DNA of 50,287 bases from Azospirillum humicireducens (lineage in GTDB: Bacteria > Pseudomonadota > Alphaproteobacteria > Azospirillales > Azospirillaceae). Shown here piece after piece: positions 15,914 through 24,800 of the stretch (position 1 is the first letter of the stretch; every line of letters starts with the position of its first letter). Made by a program: the position numbers and the translations under genes. The stretch lies in contig NZ_CP028903.1 of assembly GCF_001639105.2 (NCBI RefSeq), positions 523,837-574,123 of the forward strand, read 5' to 3'. The notes beneath the pieces were generated by a model. It was not told the origin of the DNA. It saw only the letters and a program-made list of their open reading frames with translations, and did not search any database.

Positions 15914-16618
15914 CTACAGCCCCAGATAGGCCTGCTTCACCGCCGGATCTGCCAGCAAAGCCACGCCGCTTCCCGACAGCACCACCCGGCCATTCTCCAG
16001 CACATAGGCCTGCCCGGCGATCCGCAGCGATGCCGCGACATTCTGTTCGACCAGGATGATCGTCATCCCGTCGGCCGCAAGAGCTCGGATGATGCGGAAC
16101 AGTTCCTGCACCAATGCGGGAGACAGCCCGAGCGACGGCTCGTCGAACATGATCAGGTCGGGCTTGCCCATCAGGCAGCGGCCAATCGCCAGCATCTGCT
16201 GCTCGCCGCCGGACAGGGTGCCGGCGGCCTGGTCCAGCCGCTCGCGCAGGCGGGGGAACAGGTCGAGCACGCGGTCGTAGGTCTGGCGGGCGGCGGCGCG
16301 CGCGCGCGGGATGACGGCGCCCATCTCCAGATTCTCCCGCACGCTGAGGCTCGGGAAGATCTGCCGGCCTTCCGCCACCTGCCCGATGCCCAGGTTGCAG
16401 ACGACATGGCTAGGCAGGCCGGCGATCTCGCGGTCCTTGTAGCGGATGCTGCCGCGCGCCGGCTTCAGGATGCCGGCGATGGCGCGGATCAGAGAGGTCT
16501 TGCCCGCCCCGTTGGCGCCGACGATGGCGGTGGTCGCCCCCGCCGCCACCTGCAGGGTGACGCCGTCGAGCGCCTGGGCGTCACCATAGTACAGGTCGAG
16601 GTCGGAAACGGTCAGCAT
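15914..16618 (-). CDS. livF: LivF-type ABC transporter ATPase, apart from its permeases
   Basis: 234 residues, complete: Walker A GANGAGKTSLIRAI, signature LSGGEQQMLAIGRCL, Walker B LIMFDEPSLGLSP, H-loop LVEQN. ALDGVTLQVAAGATTAIVGA and the KDREIAGLPSHVV segment are typical LivF. This is the second ATPase of a branched-chain-type importer. It is cut off from the livHMG set at 7918-10518, which lacks livF, by four genes. It lies 56 nt downstream of a TauE/SafE gene and an acyl-CoA synthetase on the same strand, so it is probably cotranscribed with them. The simplest reading is that it serves livHMG from a distance, but it could belong to another permease pair. Confidence 0.88.
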   Translation of the reverse strand: MLTVSDLDLYYGDAQALDGVTLQVAAGATTAIVGANGAGKTSLIRAIAGILKPARGSIRYKDREIAGLPSHVVCNLGIGQVAEGRQIFPSLSVRENLEMGAVIPRARAAARQTYDRVLDLFPRLRERLDQAAGTLSGGEQQMLAIGRCLMGKPDLIMFDEPSLGLSPALVQELFRIIRALAADGMTIILVEQNVAASLRIAGQAYVLENGRVVLSGSGVALLADPAVKQAYLGL

Positions 16619-16674
16619 GGCAACGGATCCGGTCGCAGCAGGGCCAAAGGCGGATGGTGCCCTCTATAGCGCGA

Positions 16675-17412
16675 TCATTTCACGAAGAACACCGCGCTCA
16701 TCACCAGCCCGACGGCGATGATGCCCGCCCGCAGCACCGGCTTGGGGATCTTCCGCCCCACCCTGGCACCGACATAGCCGCCTGCCACCGCGGCGACCGT
16801 CATCAGCAGCGCCTTCGGCCATTCCACCGCCCCGCCGGCGGCATAAGCGACCACGGCGATGGCGGTCAGGACGGCGGAGAACAGGTTCTTCAGCCCGTTC
16901 ATGGCGTTCAGGTCGGTCATCCCGAACAGGCTCAGTTGCGCCAGCAGCAGGATGCCGAGGCCGCCGTTGAAATAGCCGCCATAGACCGACACCGCGAACA
17001 GCGTGCCCAACATAGCACCGTTGCCGTGCAGGCCGAGGCTGCGCAGCCGCTGCGCCAACAGGTTGCCGAAGGCGAACAGGCCGGTCGCCAGCAGCAGCAG
17101 CCAGGGGACGATGCCGCGGAACACCGAATCCGGGGTCACCAGCAGCAGGCCCGCTCCGGCCAGTCCGCCGACGAGGCTGACCACCGACAGCAGCGGCAGA
17201 CTGAGGCTGCCGACCGGCGTCAGATCCTGCCGGTAGCCGTAGACCCCGCTGGCATAGCCGGGCAACAGGGCGACCGTGCCGGTCGCGTTGGCGGCGACCG
17301 GTGGTACCCCGGCATAGATCAGCGCCGGCAGGGTCAGGAAACTGCCCCCGCCGGCAACCGCGTTCATTGCTCCGGCGAGAAAGGCCGCGGCCAATAAAAT
17401 CAATTCCATCAT
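16675..17412 (-). CDS. TauE/SafE-family anion permease (copy 2)
   Basis: 245 residues; two adjacent ATGs at 17412 and 17409 give MMELILLAAAF. The first repeat motif is FLAGAMNAVAGGGSFLTLPA then LIYAGVPPVAANATGTVALL, the canonical DUF81 signature. Seven to eight TM helices are visible. By family it moves an organic or sulfur-containing anion through the inner membrane. It starts 4 nt after the stop of the acyl-CoA synthetase gene, so the two are translationally close and perhaps functionally linked, for example by efflux or uptake of the acid that is activated. Confidence 0.85.
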   Translation of the reverse strand: MMELILLAAAFLAGAMNAVAGGGSFLTLPALIYAGVPPVAANATGTVALLPGYASGVYGYRQDLTPVGSLSLPLLSVVSLVGGLAGAGLLLVTPDSVFRGIVPWLLLLATGLFAFGNLLAQRLRSLGLHGNGAMLGTLFAVSVYGGYFNGGLGILLLAQLSLFGMTDLNAMNGLKNLFSAVLTAIAVVAYAAGGAVEWPKALLMTVAAVAGGYVGARVGRKIPKPVLRAGIIAVGLVMSAVFFVK

Positions 17413-17416
17413 GATA

Positions 17417-19033
17417 TTAAGGACGATTCCTCAACTCCCGGCGAATGATCTTGCCGGTGGTGGTCATGGGCAGGCTTTCGAGAAATTCGATTGCGCGCGG
17501 ATATTCGTGGGCGGCCAGCCGCGTTTTCACATGGTCCTGGATCGAGGCGACGAGCGTGTCGTCCGCCGTCACCCCCTCCTGCAGCACAACGAAGGCCTTG
17601 ACGATCTCGGTGCGCAGCGGGTCGGGGATGCCGACCACAGCCGCCATGCGGACGGCGGGATGGCCGATCAGGCAGTCCTCGATCTCGCCGGGACCGATCC
17701 GGTAGCCGGCCGAGGTGATGACGTCGTCGTCGCGTCCGACGAACCGGATGTAACCATCCTCGTCCAGTTCCCCCTGGTCGCCGGTGACCAGCCAGTCGCC
17801 GACAAATTTCGCCGCGGTGGCGTCCGGGTTGTTCCAGTAGCCGAGGAACATCACCGGATCCGGCCGGCGGACCGCGATCAGCCCGATCCGCCCCGGCGGC
17901 AGGCGGTTGCCCTCGCCGTCGATCACCGCCACGTCATGGCCGGGTACCGGGCGGCCCATGATGCCGGGCTTCGGCGCCATCAGCGTGGCGGCCGAGGAGA
18001 CGATCATGTTGCATTCGGTCTGGCCGTAGAACTCGTTGATGGTGACGCCGAAGGTCTCGCGCCCCCAGTCGAGGAGCCCGGCGCCCAAGGTCTCGCCGCC
18101 GCTGGCGACGGAGCGCATGGCGATGGCGTGGCGTGTCCGCGGAGCCGTCACCGAGCGCATCATTTTCAGCGCCGTCGGCGGCAGGAAGGCGTTGCGCACC
18201 TGGAACTCGGCCAGCAGGGCGAAGGCGGCCTCCGCCTCGAACTTCTCGAACCGGTGGGAGACGACCGTCACCCCATGGTGCCAGGCCGGCAGCAGCACGT
18301 CGAGCAGCCCGCCGATCCACGCCCAGTCCGCCGGCGTCCAGATGCGGTCGCCCGGTTGCGGGAACAGCTCGTGCGACATCTCCACGCCGGGCAGATGGCC
18401 CAGAAGCACCCGGTGCGCATGCAGCGCCCCCTTCGGCTGGCCGGTGGTGCCGGAGGTGTAGATGATCAGGGCCGGATCGTCGGGACCGGTGTCGGCCGGC
18501 GTGAAGTCGTCCGACGCCGCGTCGCACAGCCCATGCCAGTCGAGGCAACCGGGCCCCGACCCGTCGATGCGGAAGACGGCACGCAGGTCCGGCAAGCGGT
18601 CGCGGATCTGGGCGATCTTGGCGGCGCCGGCGGCGTCGGTCACCACCGCCCGGGCGCCGCAATTGGCCAACCGGTACTCCAGCGCCTCCACCCCGAACAG
18701 CGAGAACAGCGGCACCGCGATGCCGCCCAGCTTGTAGACGGCGACATGACTGACCGCGGTTTCCGGCGCCTGGGGCAGCAGGATGCCGACCCGGTCGCCG
18801 CGGCCGATGCCTTGGGCGCTGAGCGCGTTGGCGAAGCGGTTGGACAGGGCGCGGATGTCGGCGAAGCGGTATTCCTCGACCCCGCCGTCGCGCCGCTTGT
18901 GGATCAGGGCGATGCGGTCGGGCTCGGCTTCGGCCCAGCGGTCGCAGACGTCGACGCCGATGTTGTAGCGGTCGGGGATGCGCCAGGCGAAGGCGCGGGA
19001 CACCCGGTCATAGCTGTCCGCATTGGGCAGCAT
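17417..19033 (-). CDS. Acyl-CoA synthetase (AMP-forming, acetyl/medium-chain type)
   Basis: 538 residues from the ATG at 19033, which has GGGAGGGAAC just upstream. ANL-superfamily motifs in order: LIIYTSGTTGQPKGALHAHR (P-loop), NEFYGQTECNMIV, the hinge region FVGRDDDVITSAGYRIGPGE, and the C-terminal catalytic Lys in TTTGKIIRREL. It activates a carboxylic acid to an acyl-AMP and then an acyl-CoA in the cytoplasm. The sequence is closer to the acetyl/propionyl/medium-chain (ACSM-like) group than to long-chain FadD, but the chain length is not determined. It leads the TauE/SafE-livF gene string, which suggests a small-acid uptake and activation unit. A shorter or longer start is unlikely given the strong ribosome site. 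Confidence 0.87.
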   Translation of the reverse strand: MLPNADSYDRVSRAFAWRIPDRYNIGVDVCDRWAEAEPDRIALIHKRRDGGVEEYRFADIRALSNRFANALSAQGIGRGDRVGILLPQAPETAVSHVAVYKLGGIAVPLFSLFGVEALEYRLANCGARAVVTDAAGAAKIAQIRDRLPDLRAVFRIDGSGPGCLDWHGLCDAASDDFTPADTGPDDPALIIYTSGTTGQPKGALHAHRVLLGHLPGVEMSHELFPQPGDRIWTPADWAWIGGLLDVLLPAWHHGVTVVSHRFEKFEAEAAFALLAEFQVRNAFLPPTALKMMRSVTAPRTRHAIAMRSVASGGETLGAGLLDWGRETFGVTINEFYGQTECNMIVSSAATLMAPKPGIMGRPVPGHDVAVIDGEGNRLPPGRIGLIAVRRPDPVMFLGYWNNPDATAAKFVGDWLVTGDQGELDEDGYIRFVGRDDDVITSAGYRIGPGEIEDCLIGHPAVRMAAVVGIPDPLRTEIVKAFVVLQEGVTADDTLVASIQDHVKTRLAAHEYPRAIEFLESLPMTTTGKIIRRELRNRP

Positions 19034-19203
19034 GTTCGTTCCCTCCCAAGGGCTTGTCGTCGATTCCTTTCCGGAATCCTTGGCCCGATCATAGGAGCAA
19101 TCGAGGCACCGCGTCACGCACCGGGAATAAGATGCGGGTCAGCCATGTTGATGGCGTCAGGAACGAACTGTTTCGTGCCGATCCAAACAGGACGAGAGCG
19201 ACC

Positions 19204-19713
19204 ATGAAAGCCAGCCCCTTCCTCGCCGCCGCACTGTCCGCCAGCCTGCTTGCGGCCCCGCTTGCGGGCTGCGCCCAGCCCGGCTACGGCGACTCCTATG
19301 GCGGCATCAGCGCCAACAAGCAGACGGCCGGTACGGTGCTGGGCGGCGTGGTCGGCGGTCTGGCCGGCTCGCGCTTCGGCGGCGGCAGCGGCAAGCTGGT
19401 TGCGGTCGGCGTCGGCACGCTGCTGGGTGCGGCACTGGGCAGTGCTGCGGGAGCCTCGCTCGACCGCGCCGACCAGACCTATGCCCAGCAGGCGGCGGCC
19501 AACGCCTACAGCGCGCCCACCGGCAGCACCGTGCGCTGGAACAATCCGGATACCGGCAATTACGGCAGCTACACCCCGGTTCGCGAGGGAACCGGACCGC
19601 AAGGCCAGCTTTGCCGCGAGTATCAGACCACCATCGTGGTCCAGGGCCGCACCCAGCAGGGCTTCGGCACGGCCTGCCAGCAGGGCGACGGCTCCTGGCG
19701 CGTGGTGAGCTGA
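19204..19713 (+). CDS. Glycine-zipper outer-membrane lipoprotein (17 kDa antigen type)
   Basis: 169 residues. The signal peptide ends in a lipobox, APLAGC, so the Cys near residue 23 should be lipidated. A glycine-zipper segment follows, AGTVLGGVVGGLAGSRFGGG then VGVGTLLGAALGSAAGASLD, the 2TM pattern of the 17 kDa surface antigen family. The C-terminal part, VREGTGPQGQLCREYQTTIV then VQGRTQQGFGTACQQGDGSW, is the conserved globular domain with two Cys. Such proteins sit in the outer membrane and may support envelope integrity. It is divergent from the acyl-CoA synthetase and convergent with pseG (17 nt apart). Confidence 0.87.
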   Translation: MKASPFLAAALSASLLAAPLAGCAQPGYGDSYGGISANKQTAGTVLGGVVGGLAGSRFGGGSGKLVAVGVGTLLGAALGSAAGASLDRADQTYAQQAAANAYSAPTGSTVRWNNPDTGNYGSYTPVREGTGPQGQLCREYQTTIVVQGRTQQGFGTACQQGDGSWRVVS

Positions 19714-19730
19714 CGGGGGGCGGAGAAGGA

Positions 19731-20834
19731 TCAGGCGAGAGCCGCCCGTCGCCGGGCGGCGCTGCCGGCAGGGGAAGAGAGCGAAGGCACATGTCCGGTC
19801 AGGGCGTCGGCGATGCGCACCGCCCCTTCCCCGTCCAGCGGCAGCGCGGCGGCGGCATCCTGCATCCGCTGCCGCCGCGGGCCATCGGCCCACAGAGCGA
19901 GCGCCCGCTCGGTAATGATCCGTCCCGCCTTGGCCGGATCGCTGCCGCGGGCGTCCACCGCCTCGCTCCAGCCGAGTTCGGCTGCATCGCCGCTCGCCAC
20001 CGCCTGATTGTCGGCAGTGACCACCAGCAAGGTCGGCACCGCCAATGCGGCCAGTTCCCCCATGGTGCCGCCGCCTGCCGAAACCGCCAATCCACAGTCG
20101 GCCATCAACGCGCCCATGCGCGGGCAATCGATCTCCACCCTGACATCGGGGCCGAGCCGGTCGGCGAGTGACGCCAACTCCGCCGCGCGCGGGTTGCTTC
20201 CGCCGACGACGGCGACGATCCGGCAGCCGTCCGGCCGGACCGCGGCGAGCGCCTCCACCACCGGACCGGTCAGCCCCAGCGGATCGGAGCCGCCGAAGGT
20301 CACCAGCAGGACCGGCCGTTCGTTCGTGCTCCGCAACGGCTCGCGGGCGGCAAGCCGCACCTCCCGCCGCAGCGGGGCATAGCCGGGGCCGAGCAGCAGA
20401 ACAGCACCCGGCGCCATCGTTCCATAGGGCAGAGCCGCAGCCTGCGGTGCGGCGTTGACCACGAGGTCGGCATGCAGCGGGGTTCCGTCGCCGAGATCGT
20501 CCCAGGCCAGCACCCGTGCGCCCGCTGCCTGCAACCCGGCGCGGTAGGCCTCGCCGAAGCGGTAACCGTCCAGCATCACGGCACTGCCATGTTCCCGCCG
20601 CAGCAGCGAGCGGGTGGCGGCCAGATCCGCCGCCTCCCCAACCGGGCCGGCAATGGTGAGATGGCGGAAGCCGTCAGCCGACAGCCGGCGGTCGATGGCG
20701 GGGGTCGATTCCACGGCGGCGAAGATCGTCTCGTGCCCCCGGTCGCGCAGAGCCTCGGCAACGGCGAGGCAGCGCATGACATGGCCGGTGCCGATGGTGG
20801 GCGAAGCGTCGGCTCGGATGAGGATGACGGCCAT
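19731..20834 (-). CDS. pseG: PseG-like UDP-sugar hydrolase
   Basis: 367 residues from the ATG at 20834 (MAVILIRADAS); the frame is open to 20912 but the homologous part begins here. The GTGHVMRC motif (His18) is the catalytic G-x-G-H of PseG, which removes UDP from UDP-2,4-diacetamido-trideoxy-L-altrose in pseudaminic acid synthesis. LVTFGGSDPLGLTGPVVEAL, VEIDCPRMGALMADCGLAVS and AGGGTMGELAALAVPTLLVV are MurG-like GT-B segments shared by the family. Downstream of a nucleotidyltransferase and two TPR-glycosyltransferase genes on the same strand, it suggests synthesis of a nonulosonate or related sugar for protein glycosylation. The other Pse enzymes (PseB, C, H, I, F) are not in this window, so a paralog with another trideoxy-sugar substrate remains possible. 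Confidence 0.8.
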   Translation of the reverse strand: MAVILIRADASPTIGTGHVMRCLAVAEALRDRGHETIFAAVESTPAIDRRLSADGFRHLTIAGPVGEAADLAATRSLLRREHGSAVMLDGYRFGEAYRAGLQAAGARVLAWDDLGDGTPLHADLVVNAAPQAAALPYGTMAPGAVLLLGPGYAPLRREVRLAAREPLRSTNERPVLLVTFGGSDPLGLTGPVVEALAAVRPDGCRIVAVVGGSNPRAAELASLADRLGPDVRVEIDCPRMGALMADCGLAVSAGGGTMGELAALAVPTLLVVTADNQAVASGDAAELGWSEAVDARGSDPAKAGRIITERALALWADGPRRQRMQDAAAALPLDGEGAVRIADALTGHVPSLSSPAGSAARRRAALA

Positions 20835-20966
20835 GGCGCTGGTCCGGTAGAGACGGCGCCGCGGGTCATCCACGGCGCATGGTGTCGAGTCGCCAGCATC
20901 TTGGCCCGGCACTTTGCGCCTGTCCAGCGACAGACCACTCTACGCGCAGGGGGGAAGCAGAGGCCG

Positions 20967-21692
20967 TCAGGTTTCCCGGCCGGCGATGACGCTGGCGGCG
21001 GTGGCGAGGCTTTCCGGTGTGCCGATGTCGAGGAAGCGGGCCTTGGCGACATGGGCATTCAGCGTACCGGGCGGCAGTTTCTCCAGCACGTCGCGTTCCA
21101 GCGAGACGGCCCCCGCCGCGATGAAGCGGTCGAGGAAGGCGGCGGAGAACAGGTAGACCCCCGCATTGATGGTGCCGGCCCCGGCGGCCTTCGCCGGGAA
21201 GCTGCGGATGCGGCTGTCCGGTCCGATCTCCACCCGCACGAAGCGGGAGGCATCCTCCACCGTCACGCACAGGACCGACGCCTCCGCTCCCGAGAGGCGG
21301 TGCGAGGCGATGAAGGCGCGCAGGTCGGCATCCAGGAAGGTATCGCCGTTCACCACCAGAATGGTGCTGCTGCGCAGTTCCTTGCGCACGTAACCGAGCG
21401 CCCCGGCGGTGCCCAGCGGGCGCGGCTCGATCTGGCAGACCACGTCGATGGTGCCGGCCGAATCGCCGCGGGCGAGCCAGGCGGTCACGCGGTCGGCAAG
21501 ATGGCCCAGGCACAGCACCACCCGCCGCGATCCGTATGTAGACAAATAGTCAAGCAGATGGCCGAGGAAGGCGCGGCCCGCGATCGGGGCCAGAACCTTC
21601 GGCGTGTCGCCCAGTACGCCCCGGATTCGCGTGCCCAGCCCGCCGGCAAGCACTGCGACGTCTATGTTGGCAAGAGCGTCCTCAGACCGCAC
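20967..21692 (-). CDS. Sugar-phosphate nucleotidyltransferase (HddC/RmlA-like)
   Basis: 241 residues, one NTP_transferase domain. The N-terminal nucleotide-binding signature is AVLAGGLGTRIRGVLGDTPK with VLAPIAGRAFL; ILVVNGDTFLDADL carries the metal-binding Asp; the C-terminus has FLDIGTPESLATAASV, the pattern of HddC and other mannose/heptose-1-phosphate type enzymes. It should form an NDP-sugar from a sugar-1-phosphate and an NTP in the cytoplasm. The sugar is not determined. It lies between the TPR-glycosyltransferases and pseG on the same strand, so it probably supplies an activated sugar to that system. Confidence 0.82.
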   Translation of the reverse strand: MRSEDALANIDVAVLAGGLGTRIRGVLGDTPKVLAPIAGRAFLGHLLDYLSTYGSRRVVLCLGHLADRVTAWLARGDSAGTIDVVCQIEPRPLGTAGALGYVRKELRSSTILVVNGDTFLDADLRAFIASHRLSGAEASVLCVTVEDASRFVRVEIGPDSRIRSFPAKAAGAGTINAGVYLFSAAFLDRFIAAGAVSLERDVLEKLPPGTLNAHVAKARFLDIGTPESLATAASVIAGRET

Positions 21693-21861
21693 CGACCGTC
21701 CTTTCCCTCAAGCCCCGCTGCCGCCAGCCGGCCGACGATGCAGCTTACGACGGCGCGGGCGCCGGGTCATCCACCCTGCGCGGGACCCGGCGGGCATAGT
21801 CGATAATGGGCGCGAACGGGAATCGCAATGCGGAATCGCGCTGACGCTTCCGCTCGGATGG

Positions 21862-24800
21862 TCAGGCCGCCGTGCCATTGGCGTCAGCCAGACGGCGAAG
21901 GCGCTGTGCCACCATGGATAGCGTGGCATCATGCCCGGCCGGATCCCCGACCAGCGCCATCGACGGAAACCAAGGTCGGACCGCTGTTCCCAGCGACGAC
22001 CAGTCGTTGGTTCCCATGCCGATCCGCCAGACCGGAATGCCCAGCGCGGCGGCGAGCTCCCCCACGGCGGTCGGTGCGGTAACGACGAGGTCCAGGCCGG
22101 CCATCAGCGCCGCCACGCCTTCCAGGTCGTTGCGCTGGTCGAGGTCGGGCCAGTGGTGCAGGGGCATGCCGAAGCGCTGCTGCGCCTCCGCCCGCTCCGC
22201 CGCATGCTCGTCATACTGAAGGCTGAGGAAGGTGATGCCGGGCAGGGTGAGGAGCGGTCCCCACTGGGCGATGCGGCTGTAGGCGCCGGCACGGTCCGCC
22301 GTCATGCGGCTGCTGCGCCAGCAGATGCCAACCCTCAGGCCGGGGCCCAGGGCCGCCAGCCGTGCGCGCCATGCCGCGGCCGCGGTCCGGTCGGGCATCA
22401 GGAACGGTAAAACCGCCGGGAAATGCCGCAGGGCGGGGCGCAACCGCGCGGCGACCGTGCCCATCGGGGCGTGGACATCGACGTCCTGCGGACCGGTCCG
22501 ATGATCCGGCGTCGGCGCCCGCACCTCGGCCCCCGGCAGCGCGCGGGCAAACAAGGCGGTCAGGCGGGGGTCGCACTCGACGATCACCCGCCCGGCCCGG
22601 CGGACCAGATCGGGCAGCACGGTTCCGAACAGGATTTCGTCGCCCAGCCCCTGCTCACCCCACACCAGGATGCTGCGGTCCGCCAGATCCTCTCCCTGCC
22701 ATTCCGGAATGCCGAAGCGGCGAGGCACGGCGTCGCCGGCGGCAAAGCGGTGGGCGTAATCCTCCCAACCGCCGACGATGTCGCCTTCTGCAAGCCGCAG
22801 CAGGGCCCGGTTCATCCGCGCGTCCCCCCGGCCGGGTGCGAGCCTCAGGGTTCGTTCGGCGCAGGCACGCGCGAGCCTGCGCTCGCCCCGCAGCAGCGCC
22901 GTATGGCCTTGGTTGAGCAGGATGTCCGGCAATGCCGGGGCGAGAGCCGCCGCGCGGCGGTGGGCGTTCAAGGCCTCGCCCCACCGTCCGAGCCCGGCCA
23001 GAGCCATGCCCAGGTTCGACCAACCCTTGGCCGAAGTCGGAACGATGCGCAATGCTCTTCGGCTGTGCTTGGCGGCGGCGTCGAATTGTCCCTGTCCCTT
23101 CAATGCCGCTGCGGCCGTGGTGAGTACCCCGGCGAGGGACGGCGAGAGCGCCGCGGCACGGATGCAGGCCGCCTCCGCCTCCCCATAACGCCGGTCGGCG
23201 AGCAGAGCGGCGGCAAGGTTGCCCCAGCTTTCGGCAATCTGTGGACGCAGCCGGAGGGCGCGGCGGTGAAGGGCCGCGGCATCCGCCGCCGCGCCGCCGG
23301 CCTGGAGGGCGACGCCGAGATTTCCAATCGCCTCCGTGAAGGCCGGGTTCAGCGCCACTGCCCGCCGATGCCAGTGGATGGCGGCTTGCGTTTGACCCGA
23401 CCCGAGCAGGGAAAGGCCGCCGTTGGTCCAGCCCGGCGGATGCAGCGGGTCGGCGGCGACCGCCTTGCGGTGGAGGGTGGCGGCCTCGGCAAAGCGGCCC
23501 TGGCGATGCAAGGAAACTGCCTGTTCCAGCAATATCCTGCTGGATTGCTCCGAACCACCTCCCGAAGGCCGGTCGGCGTCTGCAGCCAGCCTCGCCAGGC
23601 AGCGGGCCATGTCCTCCAGCGTTGCCGACAGCGGTTCGCCGGGGCGGGGTTGGAACAGGCGCATCGATGGATACCAGGGACGCACCCCCGCCCCCAGCTG
23701 CGTCCAATCGCGGCTGCCGAAGCGCCAGACCGGCGCGCCGAGCGCACCGGCAAGTTCGCCCACCGACATCGCCGGCGAGATGACGAGGTCCAGCCCGGCG
23801 ATCAGTGCGGCCACGCCGTCGAAATCATCCTTGCGGTCCAGATCGTCCCAGCGGTGCAGCCGGATACCGAAGCGCTGCTCGGCCTGCCGGACCTCGTCCT
23901 CCACCTCGCCATATTGCAGCACGACCCAGTGAATTCCGGGCAGCGCGAACAGCGGCGCCCAGGCGTCGAGCGGCAGATAGGCGATGCTTCGCTCGGCCGT
24001 CATCAATTGGCTGCGCCAGCCGATGCCCACCCGCAGGCCGGGTCCGAGCTTTGCCAGCCGTCCGCGCCATCGCTCGGCCAAGGCAGCGTCGGCGATCAGC
24101 CAGGATGGGCGCGGCGGGAAATCGGCCAGCCTGCGGCGCAGGACCCGCGGCAGGGAGCCCATCGGCACATGGCGGTCGTAGTCCGGGATCGCCATCGCCT
24201 CCCGTCCCTGTCCGTCCAGGGCCTCTGCCCTCACCCTGAGGGTCGGAAAGGATCGGGCGAACAGCGGAACCAGCCGGCGATCGACCTCCAGGATGGTGGA
24301 GACGGCGCGGCCGGCCAACTCGGAACAAAGGGCGGAGAACAGGATGCTGTCGCCCACCCCCTGCTCTCCCCAGATCATCAGGCGGCGGCCGGTCAGGTCC
24401 TCGCCGCGCCAGGGCTGGGCACGGGGCTGGCGTCCCTGTCCGACCTGCCCCGATCCGAAACGCCAGGCATAGCCGGGCCAACCGCGATCGAGGTCACCGG
24501 CTTCCAGCCGCAGCAGGCCCTTGTTGAAATGGGACAGCGAAAGGTCCGGGCGCAGGCACAAGGCGCGGTCATAGCACCGCTCCGCCCCGCTGGCGTCGCC
24601 AAGCCGCTGGCGCGCCAGCCCCAGATTGCTCCACGCCTCGCCATAGGCGGGATCCAGGGCCAGGGCGCTGCGATGGCAGACCGCCGCCCCGGCATGGTCG
24701 TGCCGGCCCTGGAGCAGGTGGCCCAGATTGTTGCGCGCCGGTGCCTCCCATGGGGCAAGGAGGATGGCGCGGCGTTGGGACCGTTCGGCCTCGGCGAAAC

